A stretch of 14,104 nucleotides of DNA from M50B91 sp964526665 (lineage in GTDB: Bacteria > Patescibacteriota > Gracilibacteria > UBA4473), in contig CAZGJL010000021.1 of NCBI GenBank assembly GCA_964526665.1, positions 1-14,104 of the forward strand, in the 5' to 3' direction. The position numbers were made by a program, and so were the translations under genes. Every line of letters begins with the position of its first letter. Within the stretch, counting starts at the first letter, position 1. This document shows, piece after piece, positions 1 to 6,779 of this stretch. The notes below the pieces were generated by a model, which did no database searches, was not told the origin of the DNA, and saw nothing but the letters and a program-made list of their open reading frames with translations.

Positions 1-1
1 A

Positions 2-121
2 GAGTGGTGGCGATACGTTTCTCATGAGGGGAAAACAGTGCGGGATGAATTTATTTCGTCCTATAGGGCTTGGCCAGCAAAGATTTTGCAGGGGACAAAG
101 AAGGTGGTAAAAAAGGATTAA
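2..121 (+). CDS. C-terminal fragment of an unrecognised protein
   Basis: An open frame enters from the left edge and ends at TAA 119-121, giving the last 39 residues of a protein. The tail is rich in aromatic and basic residues (begins EWWRYVSHEGK, ends KKVVKKD). I do not recognise the family, and too little is present to assign a function. The frame is believable because it stays open from the window edge, and a gyrA promoter candidate follows its stop. It could still be a chance open frame, since 40 codons is short. Confidence 0.5.
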   Translation, partial: EWWRYVSHEGKTVRDEFISSYRAWPAKILQGTKKVVKKD

Positions 122-162
122 GCATTTTGGTTTTAATTTACAAAAATTAAGTACTTTTTATG

Positions 163-190
163 TTGCATTTCCCCCTGAAATCGCTACTAT
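163..190 (+). promoter_or_regulatory. Predicted gyrA promoter
   Basis: A -35 TTGCAT (163-168) and a -10 TACTAT (185-190) are separated by 16 bp, with a predicted start near 197. The resulting leader of about 20 nt has no Shine-Dalgarno sequence before the gyrA ATG at 217. Same -35 hexamer and spacer as the tRNA-Lys promoter at 2859. Prediction from hexamers only. Confidence 0.5.
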
Positions 191-216
191 TTGCCTGATT
201 TTTTCGCATACAAAAA

Positions 217-2838
217 ATGACGGACGAAAACGATAAAAACAGCTTGTTTGACGCTGAGGCGTCAGAACCAGAACAGACTCCCTCAGAAGAAGAGGTTGTT
301 GAAGATGAGGATGTTTCTTCAGAAGAAAATTCGGAAGAAAAATCTGTTGTCCCGCCGCCATTTGTTCCGACCGGACCATCGATCGACATTGTAACTGACA
401 TGGAGCAATCCTACATCGCGTATGCGATGAGCGTGATTGTCTCACGTGCCTTGCCAGATGTCCGTGATGGACTGAAGCCAGTTCATAGACGTATTTTATA
501 TGCCATGCATGAGAACGGACTGCGTGCGAGTGCTAAGTACCGAAAATCTGCCAACGTGGTGGGAGCGGTATTGGGGAAATATCATCCACATGGAGATAGT
601 GCGGTATATATGTCTATGGTGCGCATGGCACAGGACTTTAGTCTTCGTTATCCATTAGTAGATGGACAAGGAAACTTCGGATCAATTGACGGGGATAATC
701 CAGCCGCAATGCGTTATACGGAGGCTCGAATGACTCGGGTCGCAGAGACAATGTTGGCAGATATTGAGAAAAAAACAGTTGATTTCCGCCCAAACTATGA
801 CAACACGGCGCAAGAGCCAGTCGTGCTTCCAAGCGTTTTGCCACAGCTTCTTTTGAACGGAACGATGGGAATTGCCGTGGGAATGGCAACCAATATTCCA
901 CCTCATAATATGGGAGAAATAGTAGGAGCAACAGCACACTTGTTGCGTAACCCCGAGGCAACGATTGATGATTTATTACAATATATTAAAGGACCAGATT
1001 TTCCAACAGCAGCAGAAATTTATGATGGAGGATGTTTAGCAGAAATGTATAAAACGGGGCGTGGAGGGGTAGTAATGCGCGCAAAAGTGGAAATTGAAGA
1101 AATGAAGAGCGGAAAGAATGCAATTATTGTTACAGAGATTCCTTATCAAGTGAATAAAGCAGAGTTAGTTATAAAAATCGCCGATCTTGTTCGTGACAAG
1201 AAAATAGTAGGAATTACCGACTTGCGAGATGAATCAAACCGCGAAGGAATTCGAGTGGTTATTGAGCTCAAGAAAGACTCTTTTCCAAAGAAAATCTTGA
1301 ACCAATTGTTTAAGATGACTCAGCTCCAAAAATCATTTAATTTGAATATGATTGCCTTGGTAGACGGGATTCACCCGAAATTATTGAACGTAAAAGAGGT
1401 GTTGCAGCACTTTATCGATCACCGTTTTCACGTAATTCGTCGTCGTACAGAATTTGAGCTAAAGGTCGCACAAGACAGAGCTCATATATTGGATGGATTA
1501 ATGATTGCCTTAGATCATATTGATGAAGTAATTTCTCTTATTCGAGGATCGGCAACCAAGGAAGATGCAGGAGAAGCCTTGCAAAAAAAGTTTGGACTTT
1601 CTGACCGTCAAACAAAAGCGATCTTAGAAATGCGATTGCAGACGCTGGCAGGAATGGAGCGTAAAAAAATTGAAGATGAATTGGCAGAACTACGAGAATT
1701 GATGAAGAAATTGGAAGGGATTTTGGCATCAACAGACATCCAGGCAGATCTTATTGAATCAGAGATGCAAATAGCAGCTGAGAAATATGGAAACAAACGT
1801 CAAACAATTGTTCATCCATATACTCTTGGGAAATTTTCGGCCAAAGACACTATCCCAGATGAGGAAATGATTGTTGTTTTGACAGAACAAAATTATGTGA
1901 AACGACTTTCTCCTACATCGTTTCGTTCTCAGAAACGAGGAGGAGTAGGAGTGGTTGGTGCCAAAACAAAAGACGAAGATACGATTTCAAAAACAGCATT
2001 TGGTTCGAACCATAATGACTTATTGTTCTTTACTTCTACGGGACGCGTATTCGCACTTCCTACATATGAGATTCCAGAGGCAAGTCGAACAGCCAAAGGG
2101 ACGCCAATTGTTAATCTTTTACAGTTGAGAGAAGACGAAAAAGTAACGGCAATTTTAAATTTATCAAAATCAATTGGAGAGTATGTTTTCTTCTGTACTA
2201 CTGGAGGAACAGTAAAACGAGTAGCGCTTGATCAGTTCACAAGCGTACGAAGAAGCGGTCTTATTGCTTGTGGATTGCGCGAAGGAGAGCAATTGCTATG
2301 GACGCGTGTTTCAAGCGGACAAGACGATGTATTTATCGTTACACGAGAAGGGAAATCAATTCGTTTTAGTGAAAACGATGTACGTGTAATGGGGCGAAGC
2401 GCGACAGGAGTGCGTGGAATTAAATTAAAAGGAGACGACGTAGTAATGGAAATGGATTTATTACAGAGTGATGAAGCAAAATTACTCGTAGTAATGCAAA
2501 ATGGACTTGGGAAAATGTCGAAAGTGAATTTATATCGAGAACAATCACGAGGAGGAACGGGAATAAAGGTTGCTAATATAACAGAAAAAACAGGGAAAGT
2601 AGCAGGGGCACGGGTTATTTCACCAGGGCTTGCGGCAGACCTGCTTCTCGTTACAGAACAAGGGCAAACTATGAGAATGGGTATTGATGGAGTGAAGACC
2701 TCAGGGCGTTCTACTCAGGGAGTAATTCTCATGCGACCATCGAAAAATGACAAAATTAATTCAATTTCATTAATCATTGAAACACCAGAAGAAAAGGTCG
2801 CACCAGAAAAACTAGCCAAGGCAAAAAAGAAGAAATAA
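217..2838 (+). CDS. gyrA: DNA gyrase subunit A
   Basis: GyrA is the DNA-cleaving subunit of gyrase (A2B2), which introduces negative supercoils using ATP hydrolysed by GyrB; gyrB is not in this window. The 873-residue protein has an acidic Glu/Ser-rich extension (about 1-48). The winged-helix breakage-reunion domain follows, with KYHPHGDSAVY at 121-131 and the catalytic tyrosine at Tyr167 in AAMRYTEAR. The tower/coiled-coil region follows, then the C-terminal beta-pinwheel. A GyrA-box-like QKRGGVG at 572-578 argues for gyrase rather than topoisomerase IV ParC. The tail is lysine-rich. The residue aligned with E. coli Asp87 of the quinolone region is Met132, while Ser83 is conserved as Ser128. 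The start at 217 is the only ATG that gives the whole N-terminus, and it has no Shine-Dalgarno. No clear intrinsic terminator follows before the tRNA promoter. Confidence 0.97.
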   Translation: MTDENDKNSLFDAEASEPEQTPSEEEVVEDEDVSSEENSEEKSVVPPPFVPTGPSIDIVTDMEQSYIAYAMSVIVSRALPDVRDGLKPVHRRILYAMHENGLRASAKYRKSANVVGAVLGKYHPHGDSAVYMSMVRMAQDFSLRYPLVDGQGNFGSIDGDNPAAMRYTEARMTRVAETMLADIEKKTVDFRPNYDNTAQEPVVLPSVLPQLLLNGTMGIAVGMATNIPPHNMGEIVGATAHLLRNPEATIDDLLQYIKGPDFPTAAEIYDGGCLAEMYKTGRGGVVMRAKVEIEEMKSGKNAIIVTEIPYQVNKAELVIKIADLVRDKKIVGITDLRDESNREGIRVVIELKKDSFPKKILNQLFKMTQLQKSFNLNMIALVDGIHPKLLNVKEVLQHFIDHRFHVIRRRTEFELKVAQDRAHILDGLMIALDHIDEVISLIRGSATKEDAGEALQKKFGLSDRQTKAILEMRLQTLAGMERKKIEDELAELRELMKKLEGILASTDIQADLIESEMQIAAEKYGNKRQTIVHPYTLGKFSAKDTIPDEEMIVVLTEQNYVKRLSPTSFRSQKRGGVGVVGAKTKDEDTISKTAFGSNHNDLLFFTSTGRVFALPTYEIPEASRTAKGTPIVNLLQLREDEKVTAILNLSKSIGEYVFFCTTGGTVKRVALDQFTSVRRSGLIACGLREGEQLLWTRVSSGQDDVFIVTREGKSIRFSENDVRVMGRSATGVRGIKLKGDDVVMEMDLLQSDEAKLLVVMQNGLGKMSKVNLYREQSRGGTGIKVANITEKTGKVAGARVISPGLAADLLLVTEQGQTMRMGIDGVKTSGRSTQGVILMRPSKNDKINSISLIIETPEEKVAPEKLAKAKKKK

Positions 2839-2858
2839 AATCATTGCTTTTAGAAAAT

Positions 2859-2886
2859 TTGCATTTTTTGTTAAAAAATAGACAAT
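2859..2886 (+). promoter_or_regulatory. Predicted tRNA-Lys promoter
   Basis: TTGCAT (2859-2864), 16 bp, GACAAT (2881-2886). The GC-rich stretch CTGCGCGG follows directly and the tRNA 5' end lies 9 nt after the -10, so the primary transcript would carry only a few extra 5' bases. The discriminator closely resembles that of the tuf promoter, a feature associated with stringent control in other bacteria. Confidence 0.5.
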
Positions 2887-2895
2887 CTGCGCGGC

Positions 2896-2970
2896 GGGTC
2901 GGTAGCTCAGTGGTAGAGCATCTGGCTCTTAACCAGTTGGTCGTGAGTTCAATCCTCACCCGACCCACCA
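2896..2970 (+). tRNA. tRNA-Lys (anticodon CTT)
   Basis: The 75-nt cloverleaf is complete. Acceptor stem GGGTCGG (2896-2902) pairs with CCGACCC (2960-2966). The D-stem is GCTC/GAGC with an AGTGGTA loop, and the anticodon stem CTGG/CCAG has an extra T-T mismatch at its outer pair. The anticodon loop is CTCTTAA with anticodon CTT at 2928-2930 and the conserved T33. The T-arm is GTGAG-TTCAATC-CTCAC, followed by a discriminator A and encoded CCA (2968-2970). It reads AAG lysine codons. A TTT-anticodon lysine tRNA must be elsewhere if one exists. Confidence 0.96.
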
Positions 2971-3011
2971 TGAAAAAATCTAGCCCCACGAAGGAGGAGT
3001 GGATTTTTTCA
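2971..3011 (+). terminator. Hairpin directly after tRNA CCA, probable terminator
   Basis: TGAAAAAATC (2971-2980) and GATTTTTTCA (3002-3011) are perfect inverted arms, starting at the base after CCA. The stem is AT-rich and its right arm supplies the T run, so it could terminate transcription or mark the 3' processing point. The loop region contains AAGGAGG, which has no start codon at a useful distance. An AT-only tract follows (3011-3038). Confidence 0.6.
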
Positions 3012-3100
3012 TATATATAAATATAAATATATTAAAAAAAAGAATAGCCAGCACAAAAAAATCACGGTAGAATAAAAATAGTTAGTATAAAAAAGTACAC

Positions 3101-3496
3101 ATGAGAGAATTAGTATTCCGCATTGTGAAATATATATTATATTTCAAAGCCTTATTCTGGGCCGTGTTAGCCTTAATGCAATTTCTTTTTCCCATCACCG
3201 GGACAATGTTGCCCATTTATACATTCTTATTTCTTTTAAATGGAATAGTATTTTTTACTATTGGATTTGCTTTTCAGCATTCACCACGAGAAGTGTTTCG
3301 CGGGGCAGTGGCATTTTTAATAGGAAACATAGCGCTTGTTTTTCTAGACGGGTTTGGGGCGATGGACGCATTATCAATAGCTATTGACCTGGGAGTTTTA
3401 GCAGTATTGTTGTGGAATCAGGGATTGCTTGACTGGAAAAAACTTCTTTTCCCAGAAGAACAAATAACCGCAGATTCAGAGAACAAAGAAATATAA
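3101..3496 (+). CDS. Small four-helix membrane protein, unknown function
   Basis: The 131-residue protein is mostly hydrophobic. Four likely membrane helices lie at about residues 10-30, 36-58, 66-84 and 90-106, with a charged cytosolic-type tail (DWKKLLFPEEQ onward). I do not recognise a family and see no catalytic motif. The ATG at 3101 has no Shine-Dalgarno. A TATAAA hexamer at 3086-3091 would place the transcription start about 3 nt before ATG, giving an almost leaderless mRNA. The gene stands alone between the tRNA hairpin and a terminator and converges on the peroxiredoxin gene. The codon pattern and the terminator just downstream support a real gene. Confidence 0.75.
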   Translation: MRELVFRIVKYILYFKALFWAVLALMQFLFPITGTMLPIYTFLFLLNGIVFFTIGFAFQHSPREVFRGAVAFLIGNIALVFLDGFGAMDALSIAIDLGVLAVLLWNQGLLDWKKLLFPEEQITADSENKEI

Positions 3497-3504
3497 TTTT
3501 AAAG

Positions 3505-3537
3505 AAAAAATCCCTAGATTTATTCTAAGGATTTTTT
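3505..3537. terminator. Bidirectional intrinsic terminator
   Basis: AAAAAATCC (3505-3513) pairs with GGATTTTTT (3529-3537). After a C/A mismatch, TAGA pairs with TCTA around a TTTAT loop. A-rich and T-rich flanks give a U tract on either strand. It sits between the converging membrane-protein gene (stop 3496) and peroxiredoxin gene (stop 3561), so it can serve both. Confidence 0.85.
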
Positions 3538-3560
3538 AATTATGAATAAGAAAGAAACCT

Positions 3561-4112
3561 CTAGGCCTTTCCAAGAGTTTTTTCTCCAGCTTCCCAATTC
3601 ACAGGACAAAGATCTCCCGTCTGGAATGCCTTAAGCGTCCGCAGTAATTCTTCTGGATTTCGTCCTACGCTGAGATTGTTCACTGTCATGGATTGCAATA
3701 TCCCGTCTGGATCAATGAGAAATGCTCCGCGAAGTGCTATCCCGTCTTTGTGTAATACATCGTAGTCAAATGCAACTTCTTGAGACATATCAGATAGAAT
3801 TGGAAATCCAAGTTTTCCGATGCGTTCATCTTGTTTTGCCCAGGCTTGATGAGAAAAAACAGAATCAGTACTTGCCGCTACAATCTGACAATTAAGCTTT
3901 TCAAATTCCTTATTTAGTTCACCCAAATGAATTAATTCTGTCGGACAGACAAAAGTAAAATCAAGAGGATAAAAGAACAAAAGAGTCCATTTCCCCTTAA
4001 AATCTTTAAGAGAAACTTGATGATTCATTTTGTCTGGATGGCGTGGATCCCAAGCAGCAGCAGAAAATTCTGGTGCAGGGTGACCAATACGAAGGCAATT
4101 TGTTTCACACAT
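3561..4112 (-). CDS. Typical 2-Cys peroxiredoxin (AhpC/Prx1 type)
   Basis: Thiol peroxidase that reduces H2O2, organic peroxides and possibly peroxynitrite in the cytosol, then is recycled by a thioredoxin- or AhpF-type reductase (none seen here). The 183-residue thioredoxin fold carries the active-site motif PLDFTFVCPTE with Pro49, Thr53 and peroxidatic Cys56. The active-site arginine is probably Arg129 (ALRGAFLID), and resolving Cys169 sits in GDLCPVNW. The segment before the ILSD strand reads KLGFP instead of the GGLG motif, as in robust rather than overoxidation-sensitive forms. Extra cysteines occur at 2, 6 and 75. It lies 48 bp after the PerR-like gene on the same strand, so it is probably co-transcribed and controlled by that peroxide sensor. 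No Shine-Dalgarno precedes the ATG. The terminator at 3505-3537 follows. Confidence 0.93.
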   Translation of the reverse strand: MCETNCLRIGHPAPEFSAAAWDPRHPDKMNHQVSLKDFKGKWTLLFFYPLDFTFVCPTELIHLGELNKEFEKLNCQIVAASTDSVFSHQAWAKQDERIGKLGFPILSDMSQEVAFDYDVLHKDGIALRGAFLIDPDGILQSMTVNNLSVGRNPEELLRTLKAFQTGDLCPVNWEAGEKTLGKA

Positions 4113-4160
4113 ATTTTTAAGGTTAATAAGTAAGTGTTTTAGAGGTTGAAGGAAAAGATA

Positions 4161-4625
4161 TTATTCCTTTTTTTCCGGCATATTTCGGACATAAAATTTC
4201 ACAGAAACTTTCTCTAATTGATATTTCTCAAGAGAATTAGGAAGACAAACATCTCCCATTTCTCCGGGGTCAATATCAAGGATCTCATCGGTATCAAGGT
4301 TGATAATGTGATGATGATTTTCCATGTTTGCATCAAATCGAGAAGAAGATCCATCTTTCATTGGAATTTCACGAACAAGTCCCATTTCTTTAAATTTTGT
4401 CAGATTTTTATAGACAGTAGAGAAAGCAATATTAGAAAATCGCTTTTTCATTGCTTCAAAAAGTTCCTGTGCTGATGGATGACGAATCGTTCCAGCAAGA
4501 TATTTGAATATCTCCATTTTTTGTGGAGTAAGGGGAATGTTTTGATCTCTACACATATCTCCCAATCGCTGAATACGCCTGTCAGTCATAGCATTTATTT
4601 GTTGCCGATTTGTACACTGATTCAT
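4161..4625 (-). CDS. perR: Fur-family transcriptional regulator, PerR-like
   Basis: A 154-residue metal-dependent repressor. The winged helix covers about residues 35-90, with the recognition helix in FSNIAFSTVYKNLTKF. The dimerisation/metal domain has candidate regulatory ligands His49, Asp98 (SSRFD), His104-106 and Asp117 (EILDID). Asp98 at the position that separates PerR from Fur, plus the adjacent peroxiredoxin gene, supports a peroxide sensor. The two CxxC pairs that normally bind structural zinc are absent: the first aligns with NLDT (109-112), and a single cysteine (127) remains further on. The start at 4625 has no Shine-Dalgarno; Met13 is an alternative. It is first in a probable two-gene operon and diverges from tuf. 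Palindromes in its promoter suggest autoregulation. The PerR subtype is inference; Fur family membership is firm. Confidence 0.87.
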   Translation of the reverse strand: MNQCTNRQQINAMTDRRIQRLGDMCRDQNIPLTPQKMEIFKYLAGTIRHPSAQELFEAMKKRFSNIAFSTVYKNLTKFKEMGLVREIPMKDGSSSRFDANMENHHHIINLDTDEILDIDPGEMGDVCLPNSLEKYQLEKVSVKFYVRNMPEKKE

Positions 4626-4627
4626 TT

Positions 4628-4642
4628 TTATAAATATTATCT
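4628..4642. promoter_or_regulatory. PerR-box-like operator 1
   Basis: TTATAAATATTATCT matches the 7-1-7 Per box TTATAATNATTATAA at 11 of 14 defined positions. It lies between the predicted perR transcription start and the perR ATG. AT-rich sequence makes chance matches likely. Confidence 0.4.
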
Positions 4643-4645
4643 ACA

Positions 4646-4660
4646 GGAGAATTATTATCC
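4646..4660. promoter_or_regulatory. PerR-box-like operator 2, overlapping the perR -10
   Basis: GGAGAATTATTATCC is an imperfect 15-bp palindrome (12 of 15 positions self-complementary) with the 7-1-7 layout of a Per box and the core AATTATT. It covers the predicted perR -10 (4652-4657), where a bound repressor would block transcription. Confidence 0.45.
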
Positions 4661-4679
4661 AAGGAGAATGATTTGTCAA
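4652..4679 (-). promoter_or_regulatory. Predicted perR-peroxiredoxin promoter
   Basis: On the minus strand TTGACA (4679-4674), 16 bp, TAATAA (4657-4652). The predicted start near 4645 gives a leader of about 20 nt. Perfect -35. It is back to back with the tuf promoter. Confidence 0.6.
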
Positions 4680-4717
4680 CACTTTATTTACAATCAAGTT
4701 TGTGTCATCGAAAAAAG

Positions 4718-4745
4718 TTGACAGGACTCCTCTCTTCGCTAGAAT
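4718..4745 (+). promoter_or_regulatory. Strong tuf promoter
   Basis: TTGACA (4718-4723), 16 bp, TAGAAT (4740-4745): 11 of 12 consensus bases. A GC-rich discriminator CCGCGCGG follows. The predicted start near 4752 gives a leader of about 36 nt without a Shine-Dalgarno sequence. Confidence 0.75.
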
Positions 4746-4787
4746 CCGCGCGGAAAATCCATTTCATATTTTTTAATCCTTTCCAAG

Positions 4788-5975
<1,188 letters not shown>

Positions 5976-6000
5976 TAATTCTGCTTTAAATAGCATTTAT

Positions 6001-6025
6001 AAAAACCCGCTTCGGCGGGTTTTTT
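6001..6025 (+). terminator. tuf intrinsic terminator
   Basis: Stem AAAAACCCGC/GCGGGTTTTT with a TTCG tetraloop (6011-6014) and a T6 run, 25 bp after the tuf stop. A textbook factor-independent terminator; the A tract also allows some reverse-strand activity. Confidence 0.95.
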
Positions 6026-6048
6026 GTTATGCAGAAATCAGAACAGAG

Positions 6049-6077
6049 TTGACATCGGCGAAACTTGCTGTTATATA
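6049..6077 (+). promoter_or_regulatory. Predicted promoter for the 6182 gene or a leader RNA
   Basis: A perfect TTGACA (6049-6054), 17 bp, TATATA (6072-6077); TATACT at 6074-6079 is an alternative -10 with 19 bp. The predicted start near 6084 coincides with the first base of the structured element described next. Confidence 0.55.
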
Positions 6078-6083
6078 CTTATT

Positions 6084-6136
6084 TGTAAAATGGGAATGTG
6101 TTTCCCGTTTTCGGGATATACATCAGCTATTTTACA
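6084..6136 (+). ncRNA. Structured 5' leader or small RNA candidate
   Basis: TGTAAAAT (6084-6091) pairs perfectly with ATTTTACA (6129-6136). Inside, ATGTGT (6096-6101) pairs with ATACAT (6118-6123, one G-U), and after a T-T mismatch TCCCG (6103-6107) pairs with CGGGA (6112-6116) around a TTTT loop. An alternative hairpin GGGAA/TTCCC (6092-6106) would compete for the same CCC, so two folds are possible. ACTTAT/ATAAGT (6077-6082 with 6144-6149) could extend the base. It starts at the predicted transcription start and lies 45 nt before the next ATG. I do not recognise a known riboswitch or RNA family. Confidence 0.35.
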
Positions 6137-6181
6137 TTTCGATATAAGTAAAAATTAAGTTAAATATAAAAATTTAGAATC

Positions 6182-6517
6182 ATGAAAAAAGGGAAAATTT
6201 TATTTTGGATTTATCTATTTCTAATTTATGCGCTCCTTACGGCATTCAATTTTTCTGTACTGGCACACTTGGGGGAAGAAAAAATAGTATTCGTTAGATG
6301 GTTTATTGTAATGCAAAGTACAATTGGGTTTCGTTGGATGTATTTAGAAGAGCGATTAAGGAAAGTTGATAACGAAAGACCAGAAGGCTTTATCGCTGCA
6401 GTAAAACAGGCGTCTACAGCACAATTGCTTTTTTCGATCATGCTTTGGTTTCCTGCTTTAGGAACTACTAAATGGAGTATTACAATTGGTCAGTGGATTA
6501 TTGATTTGCTTATTTGA
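6182..6517 (+). CDS. Small membrane protein, unknown function
   Basis: A 111-residue hydrophobic protein. Likely membrane helices lie at about residues 7-29, 35-55 and 78-94, with a fourth hydrophobic stretch at the C-terminus (97-111). A charged segment EERLRKVDNERPEG (56-69) lies between. No family recognised. The ATG at 6182 has no Shine-Dalgarno; a TAGAAT lies only 1 nt before it, so the functional promoter is more likely the one at 6049. A terminator follows. Size and organisation resemble the orphan membrane protein at 3101, but I see no sequence similarity. Confidence 0.72.
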   Translation: MKKGKILFWIYLFLIYALLTAFNFSVLAHLGEEKIVFVRWFIVMQSTIGFRWMYLEERLRKVDNERPEGFIAAVKQASTAQLLFSIMLWFPALGTTKWSITIGQWIIDLLI

Positions 6518-6534
6518 GAGTTGATGTGTTGAGG

Positions 6535-6567
6535 AAAAGATCTTTCTACAGAAGGGTCTTTTTTTTT
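6535..6567 (+). terminator. Intrinsic terminator after the 6182 gene
   Basis: AAAAGATCTTTCT (6535-6547) pairs with AGAAGGGTCTTTT (6550-6562) with two G-U pairs, followed by a run of T to 6567. It begins 18 bp after the stop codon. Confidence 0.8.
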
Positions 6568-6663
6568 AAATAATCGTTTTTTGCTGCACACACAAAGGCA
6601 ACCCAAAATAAGAAAGTTCTTAATTCCCGCCGCAAACAACAAATAACGCCCCCTAGGCATTTT

Positions 6664-6743
6664 GGGACGTCTTTGTCCCCCGCTTACACTAAGCGGGGGA
6701 ATATTTGAATTCTTATTTTATCTCCTCTTAGTATAAGAGGAGA
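6664..6743. repeat. Cluster of perfect short inverted repeats
   Basis: Three hairpins in 80 bp. GGGAC/GTCCC (6664-6668 with 6675-6679) overlaps a perfect 11-bp stem TCCCCCGCTTA/TAAGCGGGGGA (6676-6686 with 6690-6700, loop CAC). A perfect 10-bp stem TCTCCTCTTA/TAAGAGGAGA (6721-6730 with 6734-6743, loop GTA) follows. The last two share the plan CTTA-3 nt-TAAG. Neither has a T run on either strand, so they are not typical intrinsic terminators. They lie downstream of prs (minus) and of the 6535-6567 terminator. The rest of 6568-6779 shows no gene. Confidence 0.7.
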
Positions 6744-6779
6744 CGTAAACACAGTGTCTTCATAGAGGTGTTACTGATT

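Noticed and set aside
217..2838. Topoisomerase IV subunit ParC instead of GyrA
   Set aside because: A GyrA-box-like QKRGGVG is present and the C-terminal domain is full length.
6664..6743. CRISPR array
   Set aside because: Only unlike hairpins of different sequence are present, with no regularly spaced direct repeats.
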